Positions 53,250-61,325 of a stretch of 64,000 nucleotides of DNA are shown piece after piece. Every line of letters begins with the position of its first letter. Positions within the stretch are counted from its first letter, which is position 1. The translations under genes were made by a program, and so were the position numbers. The stretch covers positions 434,001-498,000 of the forward strand of contig JAMOUJ010000005.1 of NCBI GenBank assembly GCA_027068075.1, read 5' to 3'. The notes below the pieces were generated by a model. That model saw nothing but the letters and a program-made list of their open reading frames with translations. It made no database searches and was not told the origin of the DNA. The stretch is from Candidatus Aminicenantota bacterium. Lineage in GTDB: Bacteria > Acidobacteriota > Aminicenantia > S016-38.

Positions 53250-54151
53250 AGTGTAGGATCTGTAAGGGGGAGGCGGAGATATACCTCCCCCAGTATCACC
53301 TGGCCCTCTGCCGGGAGCATTTTCTGGAGTTTTTCCTCAAGAGGGTTAAAAAGGCCATAAAGGACTTCAAAATGCTTAGCAAAGGGGACCGGGTCTTAGT
53401 TGCGGTCTCCGGGGGAAAGGACAGCCTCGCCCTCTGGGATGCCCTGGACCTTCTGGGCTACGAAACCACGGGTTTTTTTCTGGACCTGGGGATTGAAGGA
53501 GCATCCGCCAAAGCCCGGGCGAAGGTGGAAGAATTCGCCTCCCGGAGGGAACTTCCCCTGAAAATAGTTTCCCTGAAGGAGGAATTCGGACTTCCCCTGG
53601 GGGAGGTGGCGAAAAGGCTCCGGGAGCCCGCCTGTAAACTCTGCGGAAGGCTTAAGAGATACTACATGGACCGGGCCGCCCAGGGGTTTTCGGCGGTGGC
53701 CACCGGGCACAACCTTGACGACGAGGTGGCCTTCCTCTTCGGCAATGTCCTCCACTGGAAGGAAGAATACCTTTCCCATCAGTTTCCGGTTCTTCCTGCA
53801 GAGTTCGGGTTTTCCAAGAAGGTAAAGCCCCTGGTCTATCTGAGCGAAAGGGAAACCGCCGCCTATGCCTTCATGAGGGGGATAGACCACCACGTGGAGA
53901 GATGTCCCTTTTCCCAGGGGGCCACATCCATCTTCTACAAAAACATAATGAGGCAGATAGAACTCAGGATGACGGGAACCCGGCTGAGTTTCCTCAAGGG
54001 CTTTTACAAAATAAGGGATAGGTTCCGCAACCCGGTAAAGGAAAAACCTCAGCCCTGTAAGGTTTGCGGATATCCCACCACCGCCGGGGGAATATGCTCC
54101 GTATGCCGAATGAAAATAAGGTTAGGCCTCATGGAGGAGCCTTCGGGATAA
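53246..54151 (+). CDS. ttuA: tRNA 2-thiolation enzyme, TtuA-like
   Basis: Thiolates ribothymidine-54 of tRNA, which raises tRNA stability in thermophiles. The 301 residues have an N-terminal zinc finger (CRICKG...CREH), the PP-loop ATP-binding motif AVSGGKDSLAL, the cluster-binding CKLCG with a later cysteine in ERCPFSQG, and a C-terminal zinc finger (CKVCG...CSVC). TtuA needs a TtuB carrier, for which the gene at 10165-10362 is a candidate. It overlaps the preceding dehydrogenase gene by four bases and the converging endonuclease V gene by 30. Confidence 0.87.
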   Translation: MKCRICKGEAEIYLPQYHLALCREHFLEFFLKRVKKAIKDFKMLSKGDRVLVAVSGGKDSLALWDALDLLGYETTGFFLDLGIEGASAKARAKVEEFASRRELPLKIVSLKEEFGLPLGEVAKRLREPACKLCGRLKRYYMDRAAQGFSAVATGHNLDDEVAFLFGNVLHWKEEYLSHQFPVLPAEFGFSKKVKPLVYLSERETAAYAFMRGIDHHVERCPFSQGATSIFYKNIMRQIELRMTGTRLSFLKGFYKIRDRFRNPVKEKPQPCKVCGYPTTAGGICSVCRMKIRLGLMEEPSG

Positions 54152-54751
54152 CCGGTGAGCCTCCCTCAGGGGAGGGGGGATTTTGCGGGGTGAAAGGTCC
54201 GTGTAAGCCCTGAGGGCCTCCCTTGGCGAGAGGAGGTTTCCCGGAGATATGAAAACAGGTCTTTTCCAGCCCTTTCGGCAGAAGGCATATCCTCCAGAAA
54301 GATCAACGACTTCCCGGCTGCAGTCCCACGCAAGGCCCTTCAGGGGCCTTTTGCTTATCCCCACCGTGGGAAGGTCGCATCGGACACCCACGAAGACCGC
54401 AAGCCCGGCCCGCCGGGGATGAAGGAGACCGTTTCCGTCCACGAAAACCAGATCCGGTTTCGTGGCGAACTTCCTTAAAAGGGCCACCAACCAAGGGCCT
54501 TCCCTGAAGGCGAAAAACCCGGAAAGGTATGGGAAAAGAACCCTTCCTTCCACCTTCCTCGTCTCTAAGATTTTACCGCTTCTTTCCCAAAGGACCCCGG
54601 CGCAGGCCACGAGGTCTCCCCGGTAGGCGCAGTCCAGCCCTGCGACCTTCTCTGCAGGGATGTATTTCCCCGGCCTGTAAAGGGAGGAGTATGCCCCCTG
54701 GATTTCAACGAGTTGTCTCAGAAGAGACGGGTTCAACCCTGACCCTGGCAC
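54122..54751 (-). CDS. nfi: Endonuclease V
   Basis: Cleaves DNA near deaminated bases such as inosine. About 209 residues with the family acids in AGLDCAYRGD and VDGNGLLHPRRAGLA plus GISKRPLKG. The GTG at 54751 gives a 47-base overlap with the upstream membrane-protein gene; a TTG at codon six is an alternative. The 3' end overlaps ttuA on the other strand by 30 bases. Confidence 0.88.
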   Translation of the reverse strand: MPGSGLNPSLLRQLVEIQGAYSSLYRPGKYIPAEKVAGLDCAYRGDLVACAGVLWERSGKILETRKVEGRVLFPYLSGFFAFREGPWLVALLRKFATKPDLVFVDGNGLLHPRRAGLAVFVGVRCDLPTVGISKRPLKGLAWDCSREVVDLSGGYAFCRKGWKRPVFISPGNLLSPREALRAYTDLSPRKIPPPLREAHRLSRRLLHEA

Positions 54752-56381
54752 CGCAGAAGACCCCCTTTTTCCTGTCCTCCCTGGCGTAAAGGGATTTTAC
54801 CCAGGCGAAGATGTATTTTGCATCCCTGATTTCCGTTCCCTTTACTCCCCGGAGAAGGAATTTTCCGGAGCCGGGGAGGCGTTTTCTTATTCCGCCTATC
54901 TTGAGTTCCACGGGACCCTCGGCCCTTACTTCCACCTTTAAATTCTCGGTTTCCTTGGGAGCCGCCAGGATCATTTCCGCCTTGGAGTTTCCCTTGAGGT
55001 AGATGAATTTGCCCTTCCTTCCGCAGAAGTTGTCGTCTAAGTGGTAAACGAAAATCTTTCCGTAGGGCACCCTGAAGGCGTGGGGATTTATGTTGGTGGG
55101 TATGGAGTTTATCTGGGTTATTTCCACGGGAAAGAGGTCCCTGAAGCCCATTTTGCCCACCATGGACGGGAAGGAGGAGGAGGTCAGGGGAGCCAGGTAA
55201 ACGGGATAGAGGAACAGGGGGGCTATCCAGAGTGGTTTTTTAAACCAATTTTTCACATAGGGAACCAGCGCTACGAAAAGTGGATAAAAATTGGGGAAGT
55301 AACGGTTTCCCAGGCATCCTCCCCCGCCGATGAAGTTGTCGGGCATCAGGGCCACCGAGGAGGAGATGCCGATGAGTATGGAAAGGAAAAGCAACCAGGG
55401 TTTTAGGCCACCCCCCCGGAAGGCGATGAAAACGAGGAAGGCCGGAAGGAAATAAATGAAAATTCCGGAGAACCTGCCGAAGAAAAAATAATAGAGGTTT
55501 AAGAGGAATATCCTGGGGGTTAGATAAAACCTTTCCCAGTAGTCTTCGGCACTCATGAGGTTTCCCTCCTGGAAGGAAAAATCCTCGCTTTCCAGTGGGA
55601 AGTGGTAGTAAAAACTTCGCCTTTCCCCTCCCATGTAGTTCCACTCCCCGGTGAGGGCCCTGTTGGCTCCGAAGAAGGCGGCGGTGGATAGAAGGAAGGC
55701 AATCCCCATCAGCAGGGCGGTGGCCATTTTTTTCCAGCGAAAGGAGAAGAACCTCACCCCCATGATAGGGAGGGCATAAAGGGAATTGGTGGGCTTGGAG
55801 AAGGTGAGGTAACCCAGCAGAAGGGAGGCCAGGAGGGGGAAGACCAGTTCTTCCCTTTCCAGGCCCCAGTAGAGGATGAGAAGGCCCAGGGAGAAATTGA
55901 AGAATTCCGTGGAAATCCAGAAGAAATAGGCCCACATCACCGATAGAAAAAGAAAGGCAAGGGAAATCCCCAGGGAGGTTTCCGGGGAGAATTTTTTTCG
56001 GGCCAGGGAGTAAATTATAAGAAGGTCCATGAAAAGGAAAAGGGCCGCCAGGACGAAAAACCCCCGGTTGCCGAAGGCCCTCACGAAGGGGGCTGCTGCC
56101 AGGGGATAGGCGAAGGACTTGGCGAAGAAGATTCCCCTCTGGTTCTTTTTCAGAAAAATGCCCTGGGGAAGGCCTCCGTAGACCTCCGAGAAGCGAAGGA
56201 GGTCCCCCTTTTCGTACTTGAGGTCCAGGTCAAAGGCCAGGGAATAGGTCATCATGAAGTAGATGGCTTCGTCGTCAAAGAAGGCGTGGGACTGGACCTT
56301 TTCCACGGGAAATCTCAGGGCCAGGAGGAGAAACAGGAGGAATACGAAGAAAATCGCCCGCCTGGCCGTTCTATCTTCCAT
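54705..56381 (-). CDS. Polytopic membrane protein, GT-C glycosyltransferase-like
   Basis: A 558-residue protein of ten or more helices with an acidic first loop FFDDEAIYF, as in GT-C glycosyltransferases where this Asp pair is catalytic. A soluble C-terminal region of about 150 residues follows the last helix. It probably transfers sugar from a lipid donor on the outer face of the inner membrane, but no close family is recognised. Overlaps SMC by 11 bases. Confidence 0.72.
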   Translation of the reverse strand: MEDRTARRAIFFVFLLFLLLALRFPVEKVQSHAFFDDEAIYFMMTYSLAFDLDLKYEKGDLLRFSEVYGGLPQGIFLKKNQRGIFFAKSFAYPLAAAPFVRAFGNRGFFVLAALFLFMDLLIIYSLARKKFSPETSLGISLAFLFLSVMWAYFFWISTEFFNFSLGLLILYWGLEREELVFPLLASLLLGYLTFSKPTNSLYALPIMGVRFFSFRWKKMATALLMGIAFLLSTAAFFGANRALTGEWNYMGGERRSFYYHFPLESEDFSFQEGNLMSAEDYWERFYLTPRIFLLNLYYFFFGRFSGIFIYFLPAFLVFIAFRGGGLKPWLLFLSILIGISSSVALMPDNFIGGGGCLGNRYFPNFYPLFVALVPYVKNWFKKPLWIAPLFLYPVYLAPLTSSSFPSMVGKMGFRDLFPVEITQINSIPTNINPHAFRVPYGKIFVYHLDDNFCGRKGKFIYLKGNSKAEMILAAPKETENLKVEVRAEGPVELKIGGIRKRLPGSGKFLLRGVKGTEIRDAKYIFAWVKSLYAREDRKKGVFCGARVRVEPVSSETTR

Positions 56382-59300
56382 GGTTGAAAAGTTCTTCTGC
56401 CTTTACCGAATACACCCTGGAGGTTCCATCCTCGGGCATGCTTATTCCGTAGATGTAATCGGCGTTTCTGGCGGTGGTGGGATTGTGGGTTATCATTATT
56501 ATCTGGGTGTTTTTCTTGAGTTCTTTCACCAGGGATATCAGTTTCGTTAGGTTGGGAAGGTCCAGGGGAGCGTCCACTTCGTCCAGGACCAGGAAGGGGG
56601 CGGGTTTTATCCTGAACAGGGATATGTAGAAAAGAAGGGAAGCCAAAGCCCTCTCTCCTCCGGAAAGGAGGGGAAGGGGCTGGAATCTTTTTCCCTTGAA
56701 CCTCACCTTTATTTCAAGGCCGTCCTCCACGCTCAGGAGGGTTTCCCCTCCGGCCACAGAAGAAAATACCTGGGAATACTCCTGGGTGAGCCTTTCAAAG
56801 GCCTCCCTTATCTTTTGATCGTAGGTTCTCTCCAGGTTCCTGGCGGCTTCCTTGGCGGTTTCCATGGCCTGGAGCAGGTCCTTCTTCTGTTCCAGGAGTT
56901 CGTCCAGTTGGCGGCGGAGTTCCGCCTCTTCCCTCTCGGCCTTGAAGTTTATTTCGCCCAGCGAAAGCCTCTCCTCTTCCAGGTGGGAAATCCTCTCCTG
57001 GAGGTCTTCCGGAGAAAGATCGTGGTGGAGTTTAAGGGAGAGCAGGGGTTTTCCGATTTTTTCCCGGGCCTCCCTTTTCAGAGCCTCCAGCCTTTCCCTG
57101 AGCCTTTCCAGTTCTCCCTTGATTTCTCCGGCCCTGTCCTTGAGTTTCAATTCCTCCCGATGGAGGCGGTCCAGTTTTCTGTCCAGGGACCTGACCTCCT
57201 CTTCCACCTTGGAATTTTCCTCCAGGAGGGAGGAGATTTCTTCCTCTATTTTCTCTATCTTCCCTTCAATCTTGCCTTCTTCCTCCTTGAGGGTTTCCAG
57301 GTCCTTTCTGGTCTTGTGAAGGTTTTGCAGGGTCTGATGGATCTTTTTTTCCAATTCTCCCACATCGCTGGAGAGTTTTTCCCTTTCCCGCTTTCCTCTT
57401 TTTATTTCCTCCTCCAGATTTACTATTTCCCGGTTACACATTCTGAGTTCGGAGGCGGCCTCGGAGGTTTTTTTCCTCAGGAGGGAAAGTTGCCTTTCCC
57501 TTTCCTTAAGTTTTTCCTCCCGTTTCTGAAGGAGGAGTTGGAGTTCTTCCAGGGCCTCCTCCGGGGTTTCTTCCGTCCGGGAAAGTTCCTCAATCTCCGC
57601 CTCTATCCTCGTAAGTCTGTCCTTGATCTCCTTCAGCCTTCTCGCCCTCTCCTCCTCCTGTTTTTTCCTTCTGTCTTCCGCCTGCTTCGCTTTTTTCAGT
57701 TTGAGTTCCCCTTCCCGTATCTTCTCAAGGAGATCCTTTACCTTTATTTCCTCCTCCATCACCTCCCTTTCCAGTTCTTCCTCTTCCTCCTGAAGCCTCT
57801 GGAGTTCCAGCAGGAGGGACAGGGACCCCCGGTCCTTCCCTTTTATCCGCAGAACTCCCTCCGGGTAAATTACCCCCTCTGGGAAGACCACGGGCTTGCC
57901 GGTGTTTTTCCACGCCTCCAGGGCTTCTTCCAGGGTTTCCTTCCACAGGGCGTCCCGGAAGGGTACTTCGGCTCCGGAGAGGGCTTTAAATTCTTCCGAA
58001 GGCCAGTGCCGGCTTATCAGATAGGTGCCGGGTTCAAGCCCCCTGGTTTTCTCCAGGGGCCGGGCCTGAAGTTCCCTTTCCCACAGAAGTTCAGCCAGGT
58101 CGGAATATTCCTCCTTGATTTCTATCCGTTTCATTTCCCGCCCTTCCAGGGCCCTGGAGAGCATGGCCACGGTTCTCTTTATCTGCTTCAGTCTCTCCCG
58201 TTTTACCGAGAGGGAGGATGAGAAACTCCTCTGCTGTTCCCTCAGGGACTTGAGTTCCTCCTCTAATCCCTGGAGGTTCTCCCGGGGCGGGAGGGTTTGC
58301 TTTGTCAGGCGGGAAAGTTCTTCCTTTAATCTTTCCCTTTCCTTAACCGCCTGGCTCAACCTCCTTTTTCTTTCCTCGGCCAGGGCCTTTCTTTTCTGAT
58401 AATCGGTAAGGATGGAAATGTAGGCCCGTCTTTCCTCCTGGAGGGCCTCCTCCTCCCTCCTTTCTTCCTCCTGGGCCCGGTGAAGTTTTTTCTGGAGTTC
58501 AATGTATTTTTTCTTTTCCTCCTGAAGGCGAACCTCGGCCTGCTCCAGTTTTTCCTTCAAAGCCTTCAGCCTTTCCCGGGATTCCTTCAACCTCCTTTCG
58601 TAGTTTTCCTTTCTTTCCTGAAGTTTAGTGACCTCCTCGGTCAGGGAGTAAATCTTAGGCCTGAGTTCCGCCTCCTTTCCCTTAAGTTCAGCCTTTTCCT
58701 TCTCAAGGTTTTTTACCCTTTCCATGAGGCGGGCCTTGTCCTCTCCGAGTTTTCTGCCCTTCTGGAGGAGTTCCGCCGTCTGGGAGGCTATTTTTGCAAG
58801 TTTTTCCTCAATTTTCTTCTCTTGGCTCTGTAATTTTTCCATGGATGCGAGGAGGGCCTGTCTTTTTTTCAACAATAGGGAAGAATAGAGTTTTTCCAGT
58901 TCCAGGGTAAGGGACCTGTATTTCAAAAGAAGGTCAAGTTCCGCCTTTACCCTGGCGTATCCCTCCTCCATTTCCCTCTGGCGGGCCTCCAGAACCTCCA
59001 GTTTTTCCTGAACCCTCTCCAGGGTTCTCAGGGCATCTTTTATCCTTTCCCTGTACATGCTTACCCCGGCCAGGGCCTCCAAGAAGAGCATTCTCTCCCG
59101 GGGGTTCATGTTCAAGAGTGTCTCCACCTGTCCCTGCTCTATGACCACATATTCCCGGGCTTCTATGCCGATTTCCCGAAGTTTGTCCTGTACATCTTTC
59201 AGCCGGGCCAAACTCCGGTTTATCAAAAATTCGCTCTCTCCGCCCCGGTAAACCCTCCTCCCTATGCTTACGGAATCTTCCCCCTCCACGAAGTTCAGTA

Positions 59301-59541
59301 TGACCTCCGCCCGGGAAAGGGGAGCCCTGCTGGCGGAGCCCTTGAAGATCACATCCTCCATCCGGGAGGCCCTGAGAAGCCCGCTCCGCCCTTCCCCCAT
59401 GGCCCAGAGAATTCCGTCCACTATGTTGCTTTTCCCTGAGCCGTTGGGGCCCACTATGGAGGTTATACCCGGATGAAATTTAATGTAGGTCCTCACGGGG
59501 AAGGACTTGAACCCGCTCAGCAGAACAGAATGAAGGTACAT
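56371..59541 (-). CDS. smc: Chromosome segregation protein SMC with short hinge
   Basis: A 1056-residue ATPase of chromosome organisation. Head motifs are present: Walker A GPNGSGKSNIVDGILWAMGE, the signature LLSGGERALASLLF and Walker B FLVLDEVDAPLD. Two coiled coils of about 310 residues (165-478, 580-890) flank a hinge of only about 100 residues (480-580), half the usual size. It keeps just a VVFPEGVIYPEGVLRIKG-like remnant of the second hinge half. Total length is about 100 residues below normal SMC. The ATG is six bases after an extended -10 element. Confidence 0.9.
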   Translation of the reverse strand: MYLHSVLLSGFKSFPVRTYIKFHPGITSIVGPNGSGKSNIVDGILWAMGEGRSGLLRASRMEDVIFKGSASRAPLSRAEVILNFVEGEDSVSIGRRVYRGGESEFLINRSLARLKDVQDKLREIGIEAREYVVIEQGQVETLLNMNPRERMLFLEALAGVSMYRERIKDALRTLERVQEKLEVLEARQREMEEGYARVKAELDLLLKYRSLTLELEKLYSSLLLKKRQALLASMEKLQSQEKKIEEKLAKIASQTAELLQKGRKLGEDKARLMERVKNLEKEKAELKGKEAELRPKIYSLTEEVTKLQERKENYERRLKESRERLKALKEKLEQAEVRLQEEKKKYIELQKKLHRAQEEERREEEALQEERRAYISILTDYQKRKALAEERKRRLSQAVKERERLKEELSRLTKQTLPPRENLQGLEEELKSLREQQRSFSSSLSVKRERLKQIKRTVAMLSRALEGREMKRIEIKEEYSDLAELLWERELQARPLEKTRGLEPGTYLISRHWPSEEFKALSGAEVPFRDALWKETLEEALEAWKNTGKPVVFPEGVIYPEGVLRIKGKDRGSLSLLLELQRLQEEEEELEREVMEEEIKVKDLLEKIREGELKLKKAKQAEDRRKKQEEERARRLKEIKDRLTRIEAEIEELSRTEETPEEALEELQLLLQKREEKLKERERQLSLLRKKTSEAASELRMCNREIVNLEEEIKRGKREREKLSSDVGELEKKIHQTLQNLHKTRKDLETLKEEEGKIEGKIEKIEEEISSLLEENSKVEEEVRSLDRKLDRLHREELKLKDRAGEIKGELERLRERLEALKREAREKIGKPLLSLKLHHDLSPEDLQERISHLEEERLSLGEINFKAEREEAELRRQLDELLEQKKDLLQAMETAKEAARNLERTYDQKIREAFERLTQEYSQVFSSVAGGETLLSVEDGLEIKVRFKGKRFQPLPLLSGGERALASLLFYISLFRIKPAPFLVLDEVDAPLDLPNLTKLISLVKELKKNTQIIMITHNPTTARNADYIYGISMPEDGTSRVYSVKAEELFNHGR

Positions 59542-59547
59542 AGGATA

Positions 59548-59556
59548 ATTATGCCA
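59548..59556 (-). promoter_or_regulatory. Extended -10 (TGG-CATAAT) six bases before smc ATG
   Basis: The minus strand reads TGGCATAAT, then six bases and the ATG at 59541. No -35 or Shine-Dalgarno sequence is seen. The spacing equals that of the sigma-54 activator and recJ promoters. Confidence 0.5.
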
Positions 59557-59574
59557 TGAAAGGAGGCGACGGGG

Positions 59575-60699
59575 CTAACGGAAGTTCCTTCCCTGATTTT
59601 TCAGGTTTCCCATGAATTTGGGCCATGGGGCGTTGGGGGATAATCCCCGGGCCCTTATTTTCACCGCGTAAAACTCCGTGGTTCCAAAGAGGAGGTATCC
59701 CCTTCCGGGGATTACGCTGAGTTTGGCCTCCACGGGATTCCCCCGGGGTTCCTCAAAGCGGAAAACCCGGTGGCCTTTTTTGTCAAAGCCCAGGATGGCA
59801 ATGTCGTTGGAGCCCACATAAATCACCCCGTCGTCCCCGATGAAGCCGGTGGATTTTATGGGAAATTTGATTTTGTAGCGCCAGTTGAGTTTACCATCCT
59901 GGTTTACGGAATAATAACTCCCCAGGGAGGTTCCGAAGTAAATGTTGCCTTCCTCATCAATTATGGGGTCCGTTTTTATCCAGTAGTCCGCCTTGAACTC
60001 CCAGATCCTTTTTCCCTGGGGTGAAATCTTGTAAAGGTAGTGGTCCAGGGAGGTTATGTAAACATTCCCGTCCTTGTCAAGTCCAGCGGCGGTCCTTACA
60101 ACCCCCCGGGTGGGAAATTTGTGGAGAAGTTCCCCCTGTTCGCTTATGAAGTATACCGCCTTATCGTTGCTGGCTATTATAATCTTTCCGTCCTTAGTTA
60201 TGGTGGGTGAGGAAAAAATGGGGCCGTTGGTAAACAGTTTCCATTTCAGATTGCCCTCCAGGTCAAAGGCATATACGGCGGTATCAAAGGCCCCAAAAAC
60301 CACCAATCCCTGGGGGTGGATGGCCGGGGAGGAGGAAACCGCTCCGGAGACTTCTTGCCGCCAGCGGAGTTTTCCCCGGGAAGTTAAGGAATAAAGGAAT
60401 CCGTCCCTGGTGGTAAAGTATATGTTTCCCTCCCCATCCAGGGCCGGGGAGGAGAACACCGCCTGAAGTTCGCCGTCTTCGTCCCGGGGCTCGTAGGTCC
60501 ACTTTACCCTTCCCGATGGGGAAAATTTCACCACCTTCCCCTTGAGGGAGGTTATAACCACATCACCACTTTTCTCCACCGCCGGGGAACTTACCACCGG
60601 AAGTTCGTATTTCCACACCATCTTTCCCGGGGCCGGGCTGCAACGGTTGAGAAGAAGAACCCCAAAAAGCAGAAAGGGGACGAACAACGCTCTCTTCAT
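59575..60699 (-). CDS. PQQ-type beta-propeller lipoprotein
   Basis: A 374-residue exported protein with a lipoprotein-like signal (LLFGVLLLNRCSPAPG) followed by six to seven PQQ-like propeller repeats of about 45 residues (GKVVKFSPSGRVKWTYEP, GNIYFTTRDGFLYSLTSRGKLRW, and so on). BamB has this fold; this one may help outer-membrane assembly, but the repeat pattern also suits a plain scaffold. Confidence 0.8.
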   Translation of the reverse strand: MKRALFVPFLLFGVLLLNRCSPAPGKMVWKYELPVVSSPAVEKSGDVVITSLKGKVVKFSPSGRVKWTYEPRDEDGELQAVFSSPALDGEGNIYFTTRDGFLYSLTSRGKLRWRQEVSGAVSSSPAIHPQGLVVFGAFDTAVYAFDLEGNLKWKLFTNGPIFSSPTITKDGKIIIASNDKAVYFISEQGELLHKFPTRGVVRTAAGLDKDGNVYITSLDHYLYKISPQGKRIWEFKADYWIKTDPIIDEEGNIYFGTSLGSYYSVNQDGKLNWRYKIKFPIKSTGFIGDDGVIYVGSNDIAILGFDKKGHRVFRFEEPRGNPVEAKLSVIPGRGYLLFGTTEFYAVKIRARGLSPNAPWPKFMGNLKNQGRNFR

Positions 60700-60721
60700 G
60701 TCATCCTCCCTTGGATAGGTT

Positions 60722-60754
60722 AAAAGGGGGAGGGGATCTTCCCCCTCCCCTTTA
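60722..60754 (-). terminator. Hairpin terminator after the small beta-barrel gene
   Basis: AAAGGGG-G-AGGGG pairs with CCCCTCCCCTTT around a six-base loop, with one bulged G, 6 bases beyond the stop at 60760. The T-run after it on the minus strand is short (TTTT), so termination may be partial. Confidence 0.6.
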
Positions 60755-60759
60755 TCGTC

Positions 60760-61314
60760 TTAGAACCTTGCTCTGATGCCGGCGGCTATTTTGAGTCCAC
60801 CTATGTTCCGGCTGCTGTCCATGGGTTTGGCGCTGGCGAATAGATAACTGAGGGATAGGAAGGCCGCCTTTCCCTGGGCTATGGGCTTGCAGATTCCCAC
60901 TTCCGGTTCAAAGCCAAAGGCGGATTTGCTTACATCCTCCAGGCCCGGGCTTTCGTTCTTCACGCTGTAGAAAACGAGGCCCGCTCCCAGCCCTACATAG
61001 GGACGGAAGTTCCCCATGTCTTCAAAGGGGTAGAAGGCCTTGACGAAAACCGGAATGTAGGAAAGGGTGGTTTTTTCCTCCAAGCCCAGGGTCTTTCCGG
61101 AGTTGGAGAAATAACCGGCGGTCAGGAGCAGGTGAATTTTTCCCATGTGGGTTCCCACCCCCAGGGTGGGCATAAGGGCTCCACCTCCGTAGACATCTCT
61201 CAGGGTGGAATCTCCCTGCATCCTGTATCCCAGGCTGAACTCACCGAAGAGGTGACCTCCCATAAGCCCCAGGGGAAGGGCTAATATTAGCGCTACTATC
61301 AGGAGTTTCTTCAT
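60760..61314 (-). CDS. Small outer-membrane beta-barrel protein
   Basis: A 184-residue exported protein: signal peptide (LLIVALILALPLGLMGG), then eight-strand barrel pattern (FGEFSLGYRM, IHLLLTAGYFS, FRPYVGLGAGLVFYS) ending in ARF, a C-terminal phenylalanine typical for outer-membrane insertion. Function unknown. AGGAGG precedes the ATG; it may be co-transcribed with the upstream protease gene. Confidence 0.78.
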   Translation of the reverse strand: MKKLLIVALILALPLGLMGGHLFGEFSLGYRMQGDSTLRDVYGGGALMPTLGVGTHMGKIHLLLTAGYFSNSGKTLGLEEKTTLSYIPVFVKAFYPFEDMGNFRPYVGLGAGLVFYSVKNESPGLEDVSKSAFGFEPEVGICKPIAQGKAAFLSLSYLFASAKPMDSSRNIGGLKIAAGIRARF

Positions 61315-61325
61315 CTTTGTCCTCC

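Noticed and set aside
56815-58221. 468-codon open frame on the plus strand
   Set aside because: Antisense of the SMC coiled coil; the Phe/Leu-rich product is what reversed Lys/Glu codons give.
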